The notes below the pieces were generated by a model. It searched no databases and was not told the DNA's origin. It worked only from the letters and a program-made list of their open reading frames with translations. Source: an uncultured Aquimarina sp. (lineage in GTDB: Bacteria > Bacteroidota > Bacteroidia > Flavobacteriales > Flavobacteriaceae). From it: a stretch of DNA of 64,000 bases. Shown piece by piece: positions 44,850 through 54,300 of this stretch. The stretch's first letter is position 1; every line of letters starts with the position of its first letter. The translations under genes and the position numbers were made by a program. Location of the stretch: assembly GCA_947500505.1 (NCBI GenBank), contig CANMSL010000002.1, forward strand, positions 186,001 through 250,000. Reading direction: 5' to 3'.

Positions 44850-45593
44850 TTAATCAAGTATTTTGAAGGTGATTGGTAAAATATATTTCACCCTTACCGC
44901 CTCATTTCCAATTTTTGCCGGTGTCATATTCGAGAATTTATCCACCACTCTTCTGGTTTCCTTTTTTATGGCTGGATGAGGAGCTCTTATTTTTACATCC
45001 GTAATGATGCCATCGGTATCAACTTCAAACTGAACGTGAATTCTTTGTAAACCATTTAAACCATATTCTTCACCTAAATTGCCATTAAACTTCTTAGAAA
45101 CTATCCTTTTAATTTTACTGGAGAAGCATGCTATTCGATCCTCATTTGTTATACAGCTATCACATCCCGGATAAATTGGTGCCACTGACACCTTATCAAT
45201 ATCGTAAATAATCTCTTCGGTTTCACTAATATCCATAATCGAATCAACTGGCGGTGCTGAAGAAACAGTTTTTCCATTCTTCGTATCAAGTTCATCTATT
45301 ACATTTTTAAGAGCTGTATTCTTATCCTCTACTTTTAGTTCAGCCTAATCCTGTTTCTTCGCTGTTTGTATTTTTACGATTATTTCCTTTTTAGGCTCTC
45401 TTTCCTCCCTGAATACATCTATTGTGTAATTAGCTTCATGACTATTAGCCGAAACCACAGTGCGCGACTCGATCACTGAAACGGATGTATACATTTCGAA
45501 CATCATATATGTGAATAAAAGACTTGCGATAAGCCCAATCTGAAAGTTTACCAAAGTACTTTTTCGTACATTAGCATCATGCTTGTTACTCAT
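44850..45593 (-). pseudogene. energy transducer TonB-like gene broken by an in-frame TAG
   Basis: Third copy of a tandem tonB array. Translation from 45593 (MSNKHDANVRKSTLVNFQIG...) runs 82 codons to a TAG at 45345-45347. The same frame then continues open for 36 codons plus the 128-residue TonB C-terminal domain (IYPGCDSC ... IRAPHPAIKKE ... VKYILPITFKILD) to 44850. No frameshift is needed: one sense codon, probably CAG, has become TAG. The full product would be about 247 residues, close to the intact neighbour copy. It could be a real pseudogene, an amber allele that is sometimes read through, or a sequencing error. The N-terminal DNA is about 87% identical to copy two, counted by eye. Confidence 0.85.
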
Positions 45594-45639
45594 ATTATTT
45601 AGTTTTAACGTTACAATTAAAATCTGAATCAACAAGCAT
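45500..45639 (-). repeat. direct repeat, leader and 5' end of tonB copy three
   Basis: About 140 bp aligning without gaps to 46353-46492 (constant offset 853). I counted 15 mismatches over 45528-45639. It covers the upstream leader ORF, the start codon and the membrane-anchor codons. It marks a tandem gene duplication. Confidence 0.8.
45595..45639 (-). promoter_or_regulatory. candidate leader ORF and start-site hairpin, tonB copy three
   Basis: A 14-codon ORF (MLVDSDFNCNVKTK) whose TAA ends one base before the tonB ATG. Its first nine bases, ATGCTTGTT, are the reverse complement of AACAAGCAT in codons 3-5 of tonB (N-K-H), so the mRNA could fold around the start codon. The same layout is present in copy two. 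Confidence 0.4.
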
Positions 45640-45648
45640 ATCAAAAAG

Positions 45649-45680
45649 GAATCCCGTTAGCGTGTATGGTAACGGGATTC
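45649..45680 (-). terminator. intrinsic terminator after tonB copy two
   Basis: GAATCCCGTTA / TAACGGGATTC, a perfect 11-bp stem with a 10-nt loop. On the minus strand it is followed by CTTTTTGA. It lies 22 bp after the stop of copy two. Confidence 0.82.
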
Positions 45681-45702
45681 TGATTTTTAAGAAGTATGTG
45701 GT

Positions 45703-46446
45703 TTATTCCTGAACTTTAAAAACAATTGGCAACTGATATTTCACAGTTACAGGTATTTTACGTTGTTTTCCAGGGGTCATTATTGGGAATAGACCAATAA
45801 CTCTTTCTGCCTCTTTTTGAAGCTTTGGATGCGGAGCTCTGACTTGTATATTTTGAATTGTACCATCTGCAGCAACGTCAAACAAAGCATATATTCTTTG
45901 AACGCCACTTAAACCGTAATCACTTCCTATATCCGTATTAAACTTTCTGGAAATTATTCTGGTGATCTTCTCAGAAAAACAGGCTGCTCTTTCTTTATTT
46001 GTTTTAAGACGTTCACAACCAGGAAAAATAGGTACATCCTCCACTACCGAAAAAGGAACATTAACAGGATTCTCATCTTCTTTTTCCTCCACTATAGTGC
46101 TCGGGTTTAGCGGTGCCGAATCAACAGGTTCAGTACTCTTAAATTCTTCTTTCATATCCTCAATGGCAGTATCATCTTCAACTACATCAAAATCAGTAGG
46201 ATCCGGGATCGGCTCTGACCTTTTTTGTGCAACCACTTTCTGTTCGGGTTCTTTATATACTTCAAATTCTCCATTCCAAATAAACGACTCATCTTCTAAG
46301 ACAATAGGTTTATCTTCTGTCTTATTGATTGGTTCTGAAGTATATACTTCAAACATTACATAGGTAAATAATAGACTTGCTATAAGTCCAATCTGAAAGT
46401 TCACCAATGTACTTTTTCGCACATTAGTATCATGCTTGTTACTCAT
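45703..46446 (-). CDS. energy transducer TonB-like protein (copy two)
   Basis: A 247-residue protein from the ATG at 46446 (MSNKHDTNVRKSTLVNFQIG). The frame also runs 27 codons upstream, but that stretch lies in the leader and terminator, and the MSNKHD start matches the sister copy. One membrane anchor (FQIGLIASLLFTYVMFEVYT) is followed by an acidic, proline-poor linker (about 45-140) and a TonB C-terminal domain (IFPGCERLKTN ... VRAPHPKLQKEAERV ... VKYQLPIVFKVQE). TonB couples the proton motive force to outer-membrane receptors. No exbB/exbD is nearby. It has its own terminator and a leader ORF. Confidence 0.88.
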   Translation of the reverse strand: MSNKHDTNVRKSTLVNFQIGLIASLLFTYVMFEVYTSEPINKTEDKPIVLEDESFIWNGEFEVYKEPEQKVVAQKRSEPIPDPTDFDVVEDDTAIEDMKEEFKSTEPVDSAPLNPSTIVEEKEDENPVNVPFSVVEDVPIFPGCERLKTNKERAACFSEKITRIISRKFNTDIGSDYGLSGVQRIYALFDVAADGTIQNIQVRAPHPKLQKEAERVIGLFPIMTPGKQRKIPVTVKYQLPIVFKVQE

Positions 46447-46492
46447 ATTATTTAGTTTTAACGTTACAGTTAATTCTAAACACAACAAGCAT
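46353..46492 (-). repeat. direct repeat, leader and 5' end of tonB copy two
   Basis: Partner of 45500-45639, ungapped at offset 853. Includes the leader ORF, start codon and membrane-anchor codons. Confidence 0.8.
46448..46492 (-). promoter_or_regulatory. candidate leader ORF and start-site hairpin, tonB copy two
   Basis: A 14-codon ORF (MLVVFRINCNVKTK) ending one base before the tonB ATG. ATGCTTGTT at its start pairs with AACAAGCAT in tonB codons 3-5 (46432-46440). Length and both ends match copy three, while codons 4-8 differ. Confidence 0.4.
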
Positions 46493-46505
46493 ACCAAAAA
46501 AAGAA

Positions 46506-46534
46506 ATCCCCTTTGCATTGATTGCAAAGGGGAT
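46506..46534 (-). terminator. intrinsic terminator after tonB copy one
   Basis: ATCCCCTTTGCA / TGCAAAGGGGAT, a perfect 12-bp stem with a 5-nt loop. On the minus strand it is followed by TTCTTTTTTT. It lies 25 bp after the copy-one stop. Confidence 0.85.
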
Positions 46535-46558
46535 CATTATAATTAAAATTTTAATGTT

Positions 46559-47284
46559 TTAATCCTGAACCTGGAAAACAATCGGTAAAGAATACAGTAC
46601 ACCTACTGCTTTTCCTCTTTGCTTACCTGGTGTCATTTTAGGAAGCATATTTACTACTCTCTGTGCTTCTTTCTCTAACCTTGGATGTGGACCTCTGGCC
46701 TGTACACCAACAATATTACCATTTCTGTCAATCTTAAAACGAACATATATTCGATTCACTCCTGAAAGACCTAATTCACTTCCTAATTCTGTATTAAATT
46801 TACGGTTAACAAATTTCTTAACTTTATCACTCATACATTTTTTCTTAGCTGTATTTCCTGCCTCTTTTTCACAACCTGGAAAAACCGGTACATTTTCAAT
46901 TACAGCGAAAGGAACATCAGCAATTTCTTCTTCTTCCTCTACATCTTCTACTTCTTCTACTTCTACGATCTCTTCTTCCTGATTGGTTTCTGTAGATTCG
47001 ATTATTGTCTCTTCTACTTCTTCTTCATCCTCTACAACATCAATAATTTCTGGCGCTGGCGGAGGTGGCGGAGGAGGAGGAGGGGTATTTAAATTTTGAG
47101 TAATAGGAACTTCTTCTTCCTCTAATTCATCAAGATTAACCTGACCAATATCAATATTACTCCTGTCATACGTTTTCCACTCTATTCCTTGCCAAGTGAT
47201 AAATAAGACTAAAATCAGTCCTAGTTGTAAAAACAAGGCACTTTTTTTGGTCAAATCTGCTTTAGGGTTTTTCTTCGGTTCCAT
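46559..47284 (-). CDS. energy transducer TonB (copy one, proline-rich)
   Basis: A 241-residue protein with the classical TonB layout: cytoplasmic MEPKKNPKADLTKKS, one membrane helix (ALFLQLGLILVLFITWQGIEW), a linker with nine consecutive prolines (about residues 68-76) followed by a long Glu/Val-rich acidic stretch, and a TonB C-terminal domain (VFPGCEKEAGN ... QARGPHPRLEKEAQRVVNMLP ... LYSLPIVFQVQD). It is probably the housekeeping member of the array. It shares the CTD with copies two and three but not their leader or N-terminus, so it is the older branch. Confidence 0.92.
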   Translation of the reverse strand: MEPKKNPKADLTKKSALFLQLGLILVLFITWQGIEWKTYDRSNIDIGQVNLDELEEEEVPITQNLNTPPPPPPPPPAPEIIDVVEDEEEVEETIIESTETNQEEEIVEVEEVEDVEEEEEIADVPFAVIENVPVFPGCEKEAGNTAKKKCMSDKVKKFVNRKFNTELGSELGLSGVNRIYVRFKIDRNGNIVGVQARGPHPRLEKEAQRVVNMLPKMTPGKQRGKAVGVLYSLPIVFQVQD

Positions 47285-47456
47285 ACTCTACTATTATTAT
47301 ATGATTGCTAAAATAGCTAATTTCTTTTGTAATTTCCAATTAATGCTAAAAATGTAAAACAAAAAATACAATTTTTAACTTTTAACACTTACACATTATT
47401 TTTAAATTAAAAGTAAGATAAGGCCATATTTGTTAACATTCCACTTATTTTATTTT

Positions 47457-47831
47457 TTAGCTAATTAGCTTATTTTTAAATAATTTCAGTATAAATACCG
47501 CAAAAACAATGCCACTTGTGTTAGCCAAAATATCATTCCATTCCGGACTTCGATAACTAGTTAATACAGCTTGAAGTATTTCCATTAAAACTCCAAATAC
47601 GAAACTTAATCCTGCAGCCCAAATCCAACTTACAGAAAATTTTTTCTGTTGTTTTTTTGAATAAAAGAAGAATGAAAACCAAACAATCGTAAAAACAAGG
47701 TATGCCAATAAATGTCCTACTTTATCACTTCCTTTAACCTCAAAATCTACGGGTATAAAAATCTTTGCCAATGACAACCAGCCTATCAAACCAGAATAGA
47801 TCAATGCCACTATAAGCAAAAACTTATGCAC
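47457..47831 (-). CDS. VanZ family membrane protein
   Basis: A 124-residue protein with four membrane helices and motifs [17 protein letters not shown] and [26 protein letters not shown], the VanZ signature. VanZ-like proteins are linked to glycopeptide tolerance in some Firmicutes, but in Bacteroidota the role is unknown. It overlaps gcvH by 8 bp, so it is co-translated with it. Confidence 0.9.
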   Translation of the reverse strand: MHKFLLIVALIYSGLIGWLSLAKIFIPVDFEVKGSDKVGHLLAYLVFTIVWFSFFFYSKKQQKKFSVSWIWAAGLSFVFGVLMEILQAVLTSYRSPEWNDILANTSGIVFAVFILKLFKNKLIS

Positions 47832-48204
47832 CTATAAGTTCTTTGTAAGTATCTCCTGACAATAACGCATCTATTTGAGAAGCATCAGCTATCTTAATTT
47901 TTACCATCCATCCATCACCATAGGGATCGTTATTAACTAATTCCGGATCACTTTCCAGTGCTTCATTAAATTCAATAATTTCTCCAGTAAGTGGCAGAAA
48001 CAGGTCTGAAACTGTCTTTACAGCTTCTACAGTACCAAAAACCTCTTCTTGTTCCAGTTCTTCACCAACGGTTTCTACCTCTACATAAACAATATCACCT
48101 AATTCACTCTGTGCAAAATCTGTAATACCTACTGTAGCTATGTCACCGTCTATTTTGATCCATTCGTGATCCTTTGTATATTTTAATTCTGAAGGAATAT
48201 TCAT
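47824..48204 (-). CDS. gcvH: glycine cleavage system protein H
   Basis: A 126-residue lipoyl carrier of the glycine cleavage system. The lipoylated lysine is Lys63 in [27 protein letters not shown] and [17 protein letters not shown] motifs (here [13 protein letters not shown]) are typical. It shuttles the aminomethyl group between the P, T and L proteins, which are not in this window. Downstream vanZ overlaps it. It lies 158 bp after sprA. Confidence 0.97.
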   Translation of the reverse strand: MNIPSELKYTKDHEWIKIDGDIATVGITDFAQSELGDIVYVEVETVGEELEQEEVFGTVEAVKTVSDLFLPLTGEIIEFNEALESDPELVNNDPYGDGWMVKIKIADASQIDALLSGDTYKELIGA

Positions 48205-48362
48205 CCGAAAAAGTATTATAAATTGTTATTATTAGAAGACGAAAATAAATCTATTTTATTAAATTTTAGAAAAACCGAGTCAAAAATTATTAAAAATTCA
48301 TTTAAAGTGCATTGAAACCAACTTAGTATTATTAAAATACCATCTGAAGTAGCGAAATTACT

Positions 48363-51300
48363 TTAATTCCCAAAATTATATCTCAGCGTAAATCCACCTC
48401 TTATGGTAGTTTGCGGAAAAGCTGTGGAAATCGAATACTGAGAGAATGTATGATCGTAAAACACTAATGCGGTTAAATTTTTACTTAATGCGTAATCCGT
48501 AGTAAATTTTACACCATAAATATCTTGCCCTGCTGTTACCTGAGTATTATCTATATCAAGATACCTAATAATCGTTTCGTTTTGACGAAGTGATAGATCT
48601 GCCCTAAAATTCAGATCACTTTTTAGCGTTGTCTTTTTGCCGGCAATTTTAGTTACGAATGTCAAATCCTGAATTCTATACCCTAATCCGATGATATATT
48701 CATTCCCCTGTATTTCCGTTAGCAAATTATTATCAAAGCTTAAGGATAATGCTCTATCCTTTTTCCACTCCGCCAAAATCTTAATGGAATTTTTCATTTC
48801 CATATCCAATCGTATCAAAGGGCTAAATTGTTCGGTAAGATTTATGTTCGAGTAGAGTTCTGGATTTTTAAAATTATCTCCCTGATCTAATTCATCGGGA
48901 TTATTGGGATTAAAATCAAGATTTGTTCGAAACTGATTTATCGTATAATTAGCTCGATATCCGTGTGCCACAGAAAATCTTTTGAAACGCTTTTTAAACC
49001 ATTTTAAGTTCATTAGACCAGTATACTTAATATCCCAATTAGGCATAGGAACGTCCCTAAAAGCGCCTTTCTGAACGCTTTCTGCATCTGCTCCTGTATA
49101 AGCTGCAAGAAATGCCGGTAAAAGAACTGCCTGGTTTGTTCTTCCGTACCCATCAGGAAAACCATCTCCATCAGAGTCTGTCGTTACACCTCTTTCTAAG
49201 GCTAAGCGTCTTGCTATTACGAGTCTGTTTTCTCGAAATTCATCAAAAGTTTCGGAATTAAACTCATCACTGTTCTTAAACGCAGTTTTAATCAGCAAAG
49301 TAGAAATGGTATAATTACCAAAAGTATTTGGTGTTAAGGATTGGTATTCTAAGTCACTATCTACTCTGTAATTCTCTGTAAAAGTCTCAGAATAATTCCT
49401 ACTGGCACTGATATCAATTTTAAGATCTTTTAGTAGATCTACAGAAGCCTGAACATTAAGTTGTCTTCCTTCTACTTCTCGATATTGCTGATTGAAATCC
49501 TCATACAATGTCAACCATCCGTTTCTTGCGGCGATATCCCTTATTTCGGCCTGACTACCAAAAGTAAAACCAACTGTAGGTTTTAAAGTGCCGACAAATC
49601 CAGGCTCCCTGAGATATCCCGGCAAGAAAATACCATTATCCTGTTGATAATTCACATTAACCTTGTTTACTGCTGTAACCAAACCTATTGCTGTATTTAA
49701 AATTTTATCGCCAACCGAGAGTTTACTGGATTTCTTTTTGGTCTTCTTTTTATTGTTATTCGCTAATGCAGGTTTAGATCCCTCTTTTTCCTCACCTTCC
49801 TTAGCTTTGGTCTTTTTATTCGCTTTTTTCCTTCCAGGTTTCTTTTTTGTTAAACCTACGTACTTATATAAAGTTCCCATATCTAATGAACCATTAACAG
49901 TGTGTACATTGGCATTTTGGATTGTGTTTCCCAAATCCGGTATCCCTTCCAGGTTTTTAAGCGCTTCACTCCCCTTAGTCCACTGAAAATCAGCAGAATA
50001 AGAATACGTGGTTCTTATGAATTTAAACAGAGGAATTTTATTAAATGGAATTTCATAATTTACTTGTAACTGTTGACTATGGAAGTTAGGATCTCCTATA
50101 TCAAATAAACCACTCCATACCCCTATAGAATCATCAACATTGCCTTCATTATCAATAAAATTCTTTACAATACGATTATTTGCCGAAGTAAAATTAAAAT
50201 TAAGTGATTTAGTGAGATTATAATTAATTCCGTATTGCCAATCGAACAAGAAATTACGTTGTGTAAGCGCTGGTAACCTCAGATCATCAGGTCCCAGAGT
50301 AATATCCCTAAACACTTGTTCGTTAAACTGTCTGCTAATATTAGAATTTACTGAAATACTCGTAGGTAAAAGATTAAGGTTGAAATCTTTTATCAAGTTA
50401 AAGTATTTACTCTTACCTAATAGCTTAATCTTTTTGAAAGGCTCAATTTCTTTAGGTTGAAAACTGAAATCATATGTCCCTCCTAAACGTACTGTCTGAT
50501 CCAAGGATTTTTCTATCTCAAAATCCCTATGATCTGTCTGATTATAAGTCCCGGAAAAAGCAAAGTTTTCTATATCATATGGCATTGGCTTAGCATCACC
50601 TGTTCGATCTTTTCGCAATCCAATTACATTAAAACTTTGTCTTTTTGTATATTCTGTATTTACTTTTAAAATTGAATCCTTAGCTCTTTCATCTGCAGCA
50701 TTTCTTAGTATCTCGTCCAATTCTAAATCCTCATAAAATCTATCGAATTGTGGTGTAATCAGTTCTTCTCCTCTGCTATAATTAAAAGGAACTTTTACAC
50801 CCCATTTTTTAGGTAACAGCTGTCCTAAATTAACATTTGTAGTAAAATCGTATTGTTTATGATCCTCGTTACTGCGCTCGTTCGGACCCTGTTCGATTCC
50901 ACCAAAGCCTATGGTACTAATTCTCCCTGAGGCACTTACCGTTGCAAAATCAGCAATATTACCATCCATACTACCAACAACAGCCCAGCCACCTTGATTT
51001 TTAAGTTCACTAAGGCGCATCTCATTAAACCAAACGGTACCGGATTTTTGATTGGGTTCATTTACATTTTGATTATTATTTCCTACACCCACCATCATTA
51101 TTCTTACATCTCCAAGATTAGGGTTTCCCTTAATTTTTATCCTGATATCGTTTCCATTATTATCTGTACGTAAAAACGGAATTAAAGAACCATCTGTATC
51201 AATATTATTAGCTTCTCCCCTTACCAAAACTTGTGATTTGATATCTCTCAATATTGAAAGCGGAAGACTCAATCTATTTCCTTCAGGCCATACTGTTTCC

Positions 51301-54300
51301 GGATTCCTATCATTAATATCCGAAACTTCCAATGGTATTTCTATCTGATAGAAATTATTAGTAAAATCGTTCCCCATTCTTATGAAAGCATACAAATCGT
51401 CATTTTCAATAAATTGAGCATTCCCTGACGTAATATCTGGTAAATTTTCTGCGTGTAAGAACATTTCGAGATTTTCATACTGTCGCATATCTACGTTAAA
51501 GTTCTTGTAAACTCCTCTGGAGTCTCTTTCTAAATTTGTTGCCCCAATTCTTGATTCTAATCCATTAACCGTTAACGCCAAAGATCTTTCGTCTTCTCGT
51601 ATCGTGGTATTATTATTAATCAATTCTTCTCTCCTTACACCTGGCGGTGTTACATAGTTTGGTGTTTCTTCTTCACTTACAGAAGTAACGATAACATCAT
51701 TTTCTCCAAATATATTTAGACCATTTGTCGGATTATTTATGGTATTTCCCAACTGTATGTACCTTCTGTAATCTCCGCGAACCAAGTCTAACGTAGCAAA
51801 CCTTAAAATTACCGGCTGATCGAAACCGGTTACCACCATTCGCATAAAGCGTATGGATCTAAAATCGTTTATATTTCGTGCATTCGTAGGCTCATAGATC
51901 GGTATTTTGAACCGAAGCCATCTTGTTCGTCTTGTAACACCATTTAGAACAGTCGCTTCTATAGGATCAGGTGAATCAGAAATATATCCTGTCCCTCCAT
52001 CATTACCAAAAGCCATTCCTGGGAAAATTGGTATTTCATATTCAAAATAACTATCTATAGTATTCATTGTATTATCCCGGTTCACATCCTCTGCTGTCGG
52101 GAACGTCGTATTTCCTCGATCATCGTTAGACACACTAGTAGGAGAATTACCTTGAGTACCATTATAGTCGTTATAACGCTGTACAATATTTCCTTCTGCC
52201 TGCAAGAAGTACGTATAGTTATCATTAGCAGGGTCATCCTGACCCTGAAAATTGTCGAAAAAAGCACCTTCCTGAGTATCATTTAAACCGTCATACCCTG
52301 CATCCTGATTTACTCTAGCCTGTCCTTCGGAATCAAATGCATAAATTAGGGATTGATTAATTGGTACCTGAGCATTATACTGCGTAGGGGTAAAACCAGG
52401 GTTAGTAGGGTCAAAATTAGGATCTTCTTCTTCAACCGGCAATCCGTTTTCATATTGTTTTCTTCCATCTTTTAAAACATCTTCACTAATATTACCAAGA
52501 TTAAATATTATAGTTCCGCTAGTAGCCTGAGTAAGTGGTTCCTGTCCGTCTCCAGGGTCGAAAAAAGGATCCATTAACCAAAATTCGATAAATTCTACAT
52601 TAGACTGTTCAAAATTGGTCGAGGTTAACTGCCTCGTAATTCCTGCAAAATTATTCTCTGGATCAGGTAGTATATTATCTCCTGCAGCTTCTTCGTTAAA
52701 ATTATAAGGACCACGCTCAGCTGGTCTGTAATGTAAATCCAAAGGAAATAAAGATAAAGTCTGACCGATAGGCCTATCAGTTACAGGAAAAATCTCATCG
52801 ATAAAAACTCTCCTTGCCGGATTAAAATTTAGATCCTCATCAGAAACACCACTTGGCCTGGCGTTACTATAAAATATAGGGTCTACAGTATACCAAGAAA
52901 GATCGGCTCTTCTATATCCTGACTGAAATCCCGGAAGAACTTCGTCATTACTACGAGGGTCAAAACCTATCGGTACACTGGATAGCTCCCAAGAAAGAGG
53001 TGAACTTACATCTATCTGTGTTTGTGCTCCTTCAAAATCATCGATATATGTCGTTACTTCACCATCAAAATCTGCTCCTCTAGGTGCTCCCGCAATCAAA
53101 TAGGCACCTTCTGCTCTTACGGAAACATTAGAAGGAACATCTGTGTCAATATTAGGCAGTTTGTTAACTATTCTAGTCAGAAATGGTACTTCGGTAGAAT
53201 AATTGAGGTTAAAACCCAACATTGTATTATTGATAGGCTCAAAATTATAACTGGACTTTTGGGTAATCGGTCTTTCGTTTAGATTTAAATAAGTACCCCC
53301 GATGATAAAATTGTCACTAAATTTATGTTCTATATTTAGTCCGGTAAAACGTTTTGTCTGCTGACCAAATACAGCATTGTTTTCTGTAGAAACCTGAATT
53401 GGTGTATTTGAAGCCAATAATGCTTCATCAAGTATGTTTACTCGTCCTAACTGATAATTTACGGTATAATCTACACCTTCTTGTAAGGTTCGCCCTCCTG
53501 CTGTGACCGTAACTGACCCTTGCGGAACATTAAAAGCTCCCAATGGAATTCCATCCTGACCTGAAGATTTGTAAGTACCTTTTAGCTGAAAATAATTTTT
53601 ATCAGCAGCCTCTTGTTCTGCAGCAATTTTAGTTTCCGTATACAATTCTCTGAAAACGTATTCATTCTGATTCTCATTATAACTACCGGGATTGTTCGGA
53701 GTATTGTAATCATTTGGATTGGTTACACCATCATTATCCAATTTATTAAAAAGATGCTGCCCGAAAGGTTCAACCGTGGTGAATATAATTCTTCCGTTCT
53801 CCGGATCAATGGTCAATCCAGGAACATAATCAAAGAAACCATCTCCGGCCCCATCAGCTCCCTGAACCGGGTCATTATTAGGATTCAATCGATCCATGTT
53901 AAAGACACTTAACAATCTTGTTTCATTAACATCGTCTGGTAATGGAGTTGTAGCACCTTCTGCCTGAGTAATGTAATTAACAGGAGAGGGATTGGTATAT
54001 ACGATATTTAATCTAAAATCTTCAGAATTAAGCCTGAAAGCACCTGTATTATAGATGTTTTTCATCATTAAATCCCAAATTGGAAAATCTACATTGATAA
54101 TTGGGCTCTTAAGCATCTTAACCACAAGACTGTTGCTGGATCCTGATTCAACGCCAGCTCCAGAGTCATTTCCTACAGTGGCATCTATACCGTCATTAGC
54201 AAATTCTCCTACCTGAAAAACCCGTCCTCCCACAGTGTATTGAAAAGCTACTCCCAAAACCTCATCATTATTCAATTTCTGATTTAATGAGATATATCCA

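Noticed and set aside
46447..46527. Hydrophobic N-terminal extension of tonB copy two (MQRGFLFLVCLLC...)
   Set aside because: It reads through the copy-one terminator and the leader ORF, and the sister copy supports the MSNKHD start.
49663..49986. 107-codon plus-strand frame rich in Phe and Leu
   Set aside because: It is the antisense of the lysine-rich part of sprA, so the composition is an artefact.
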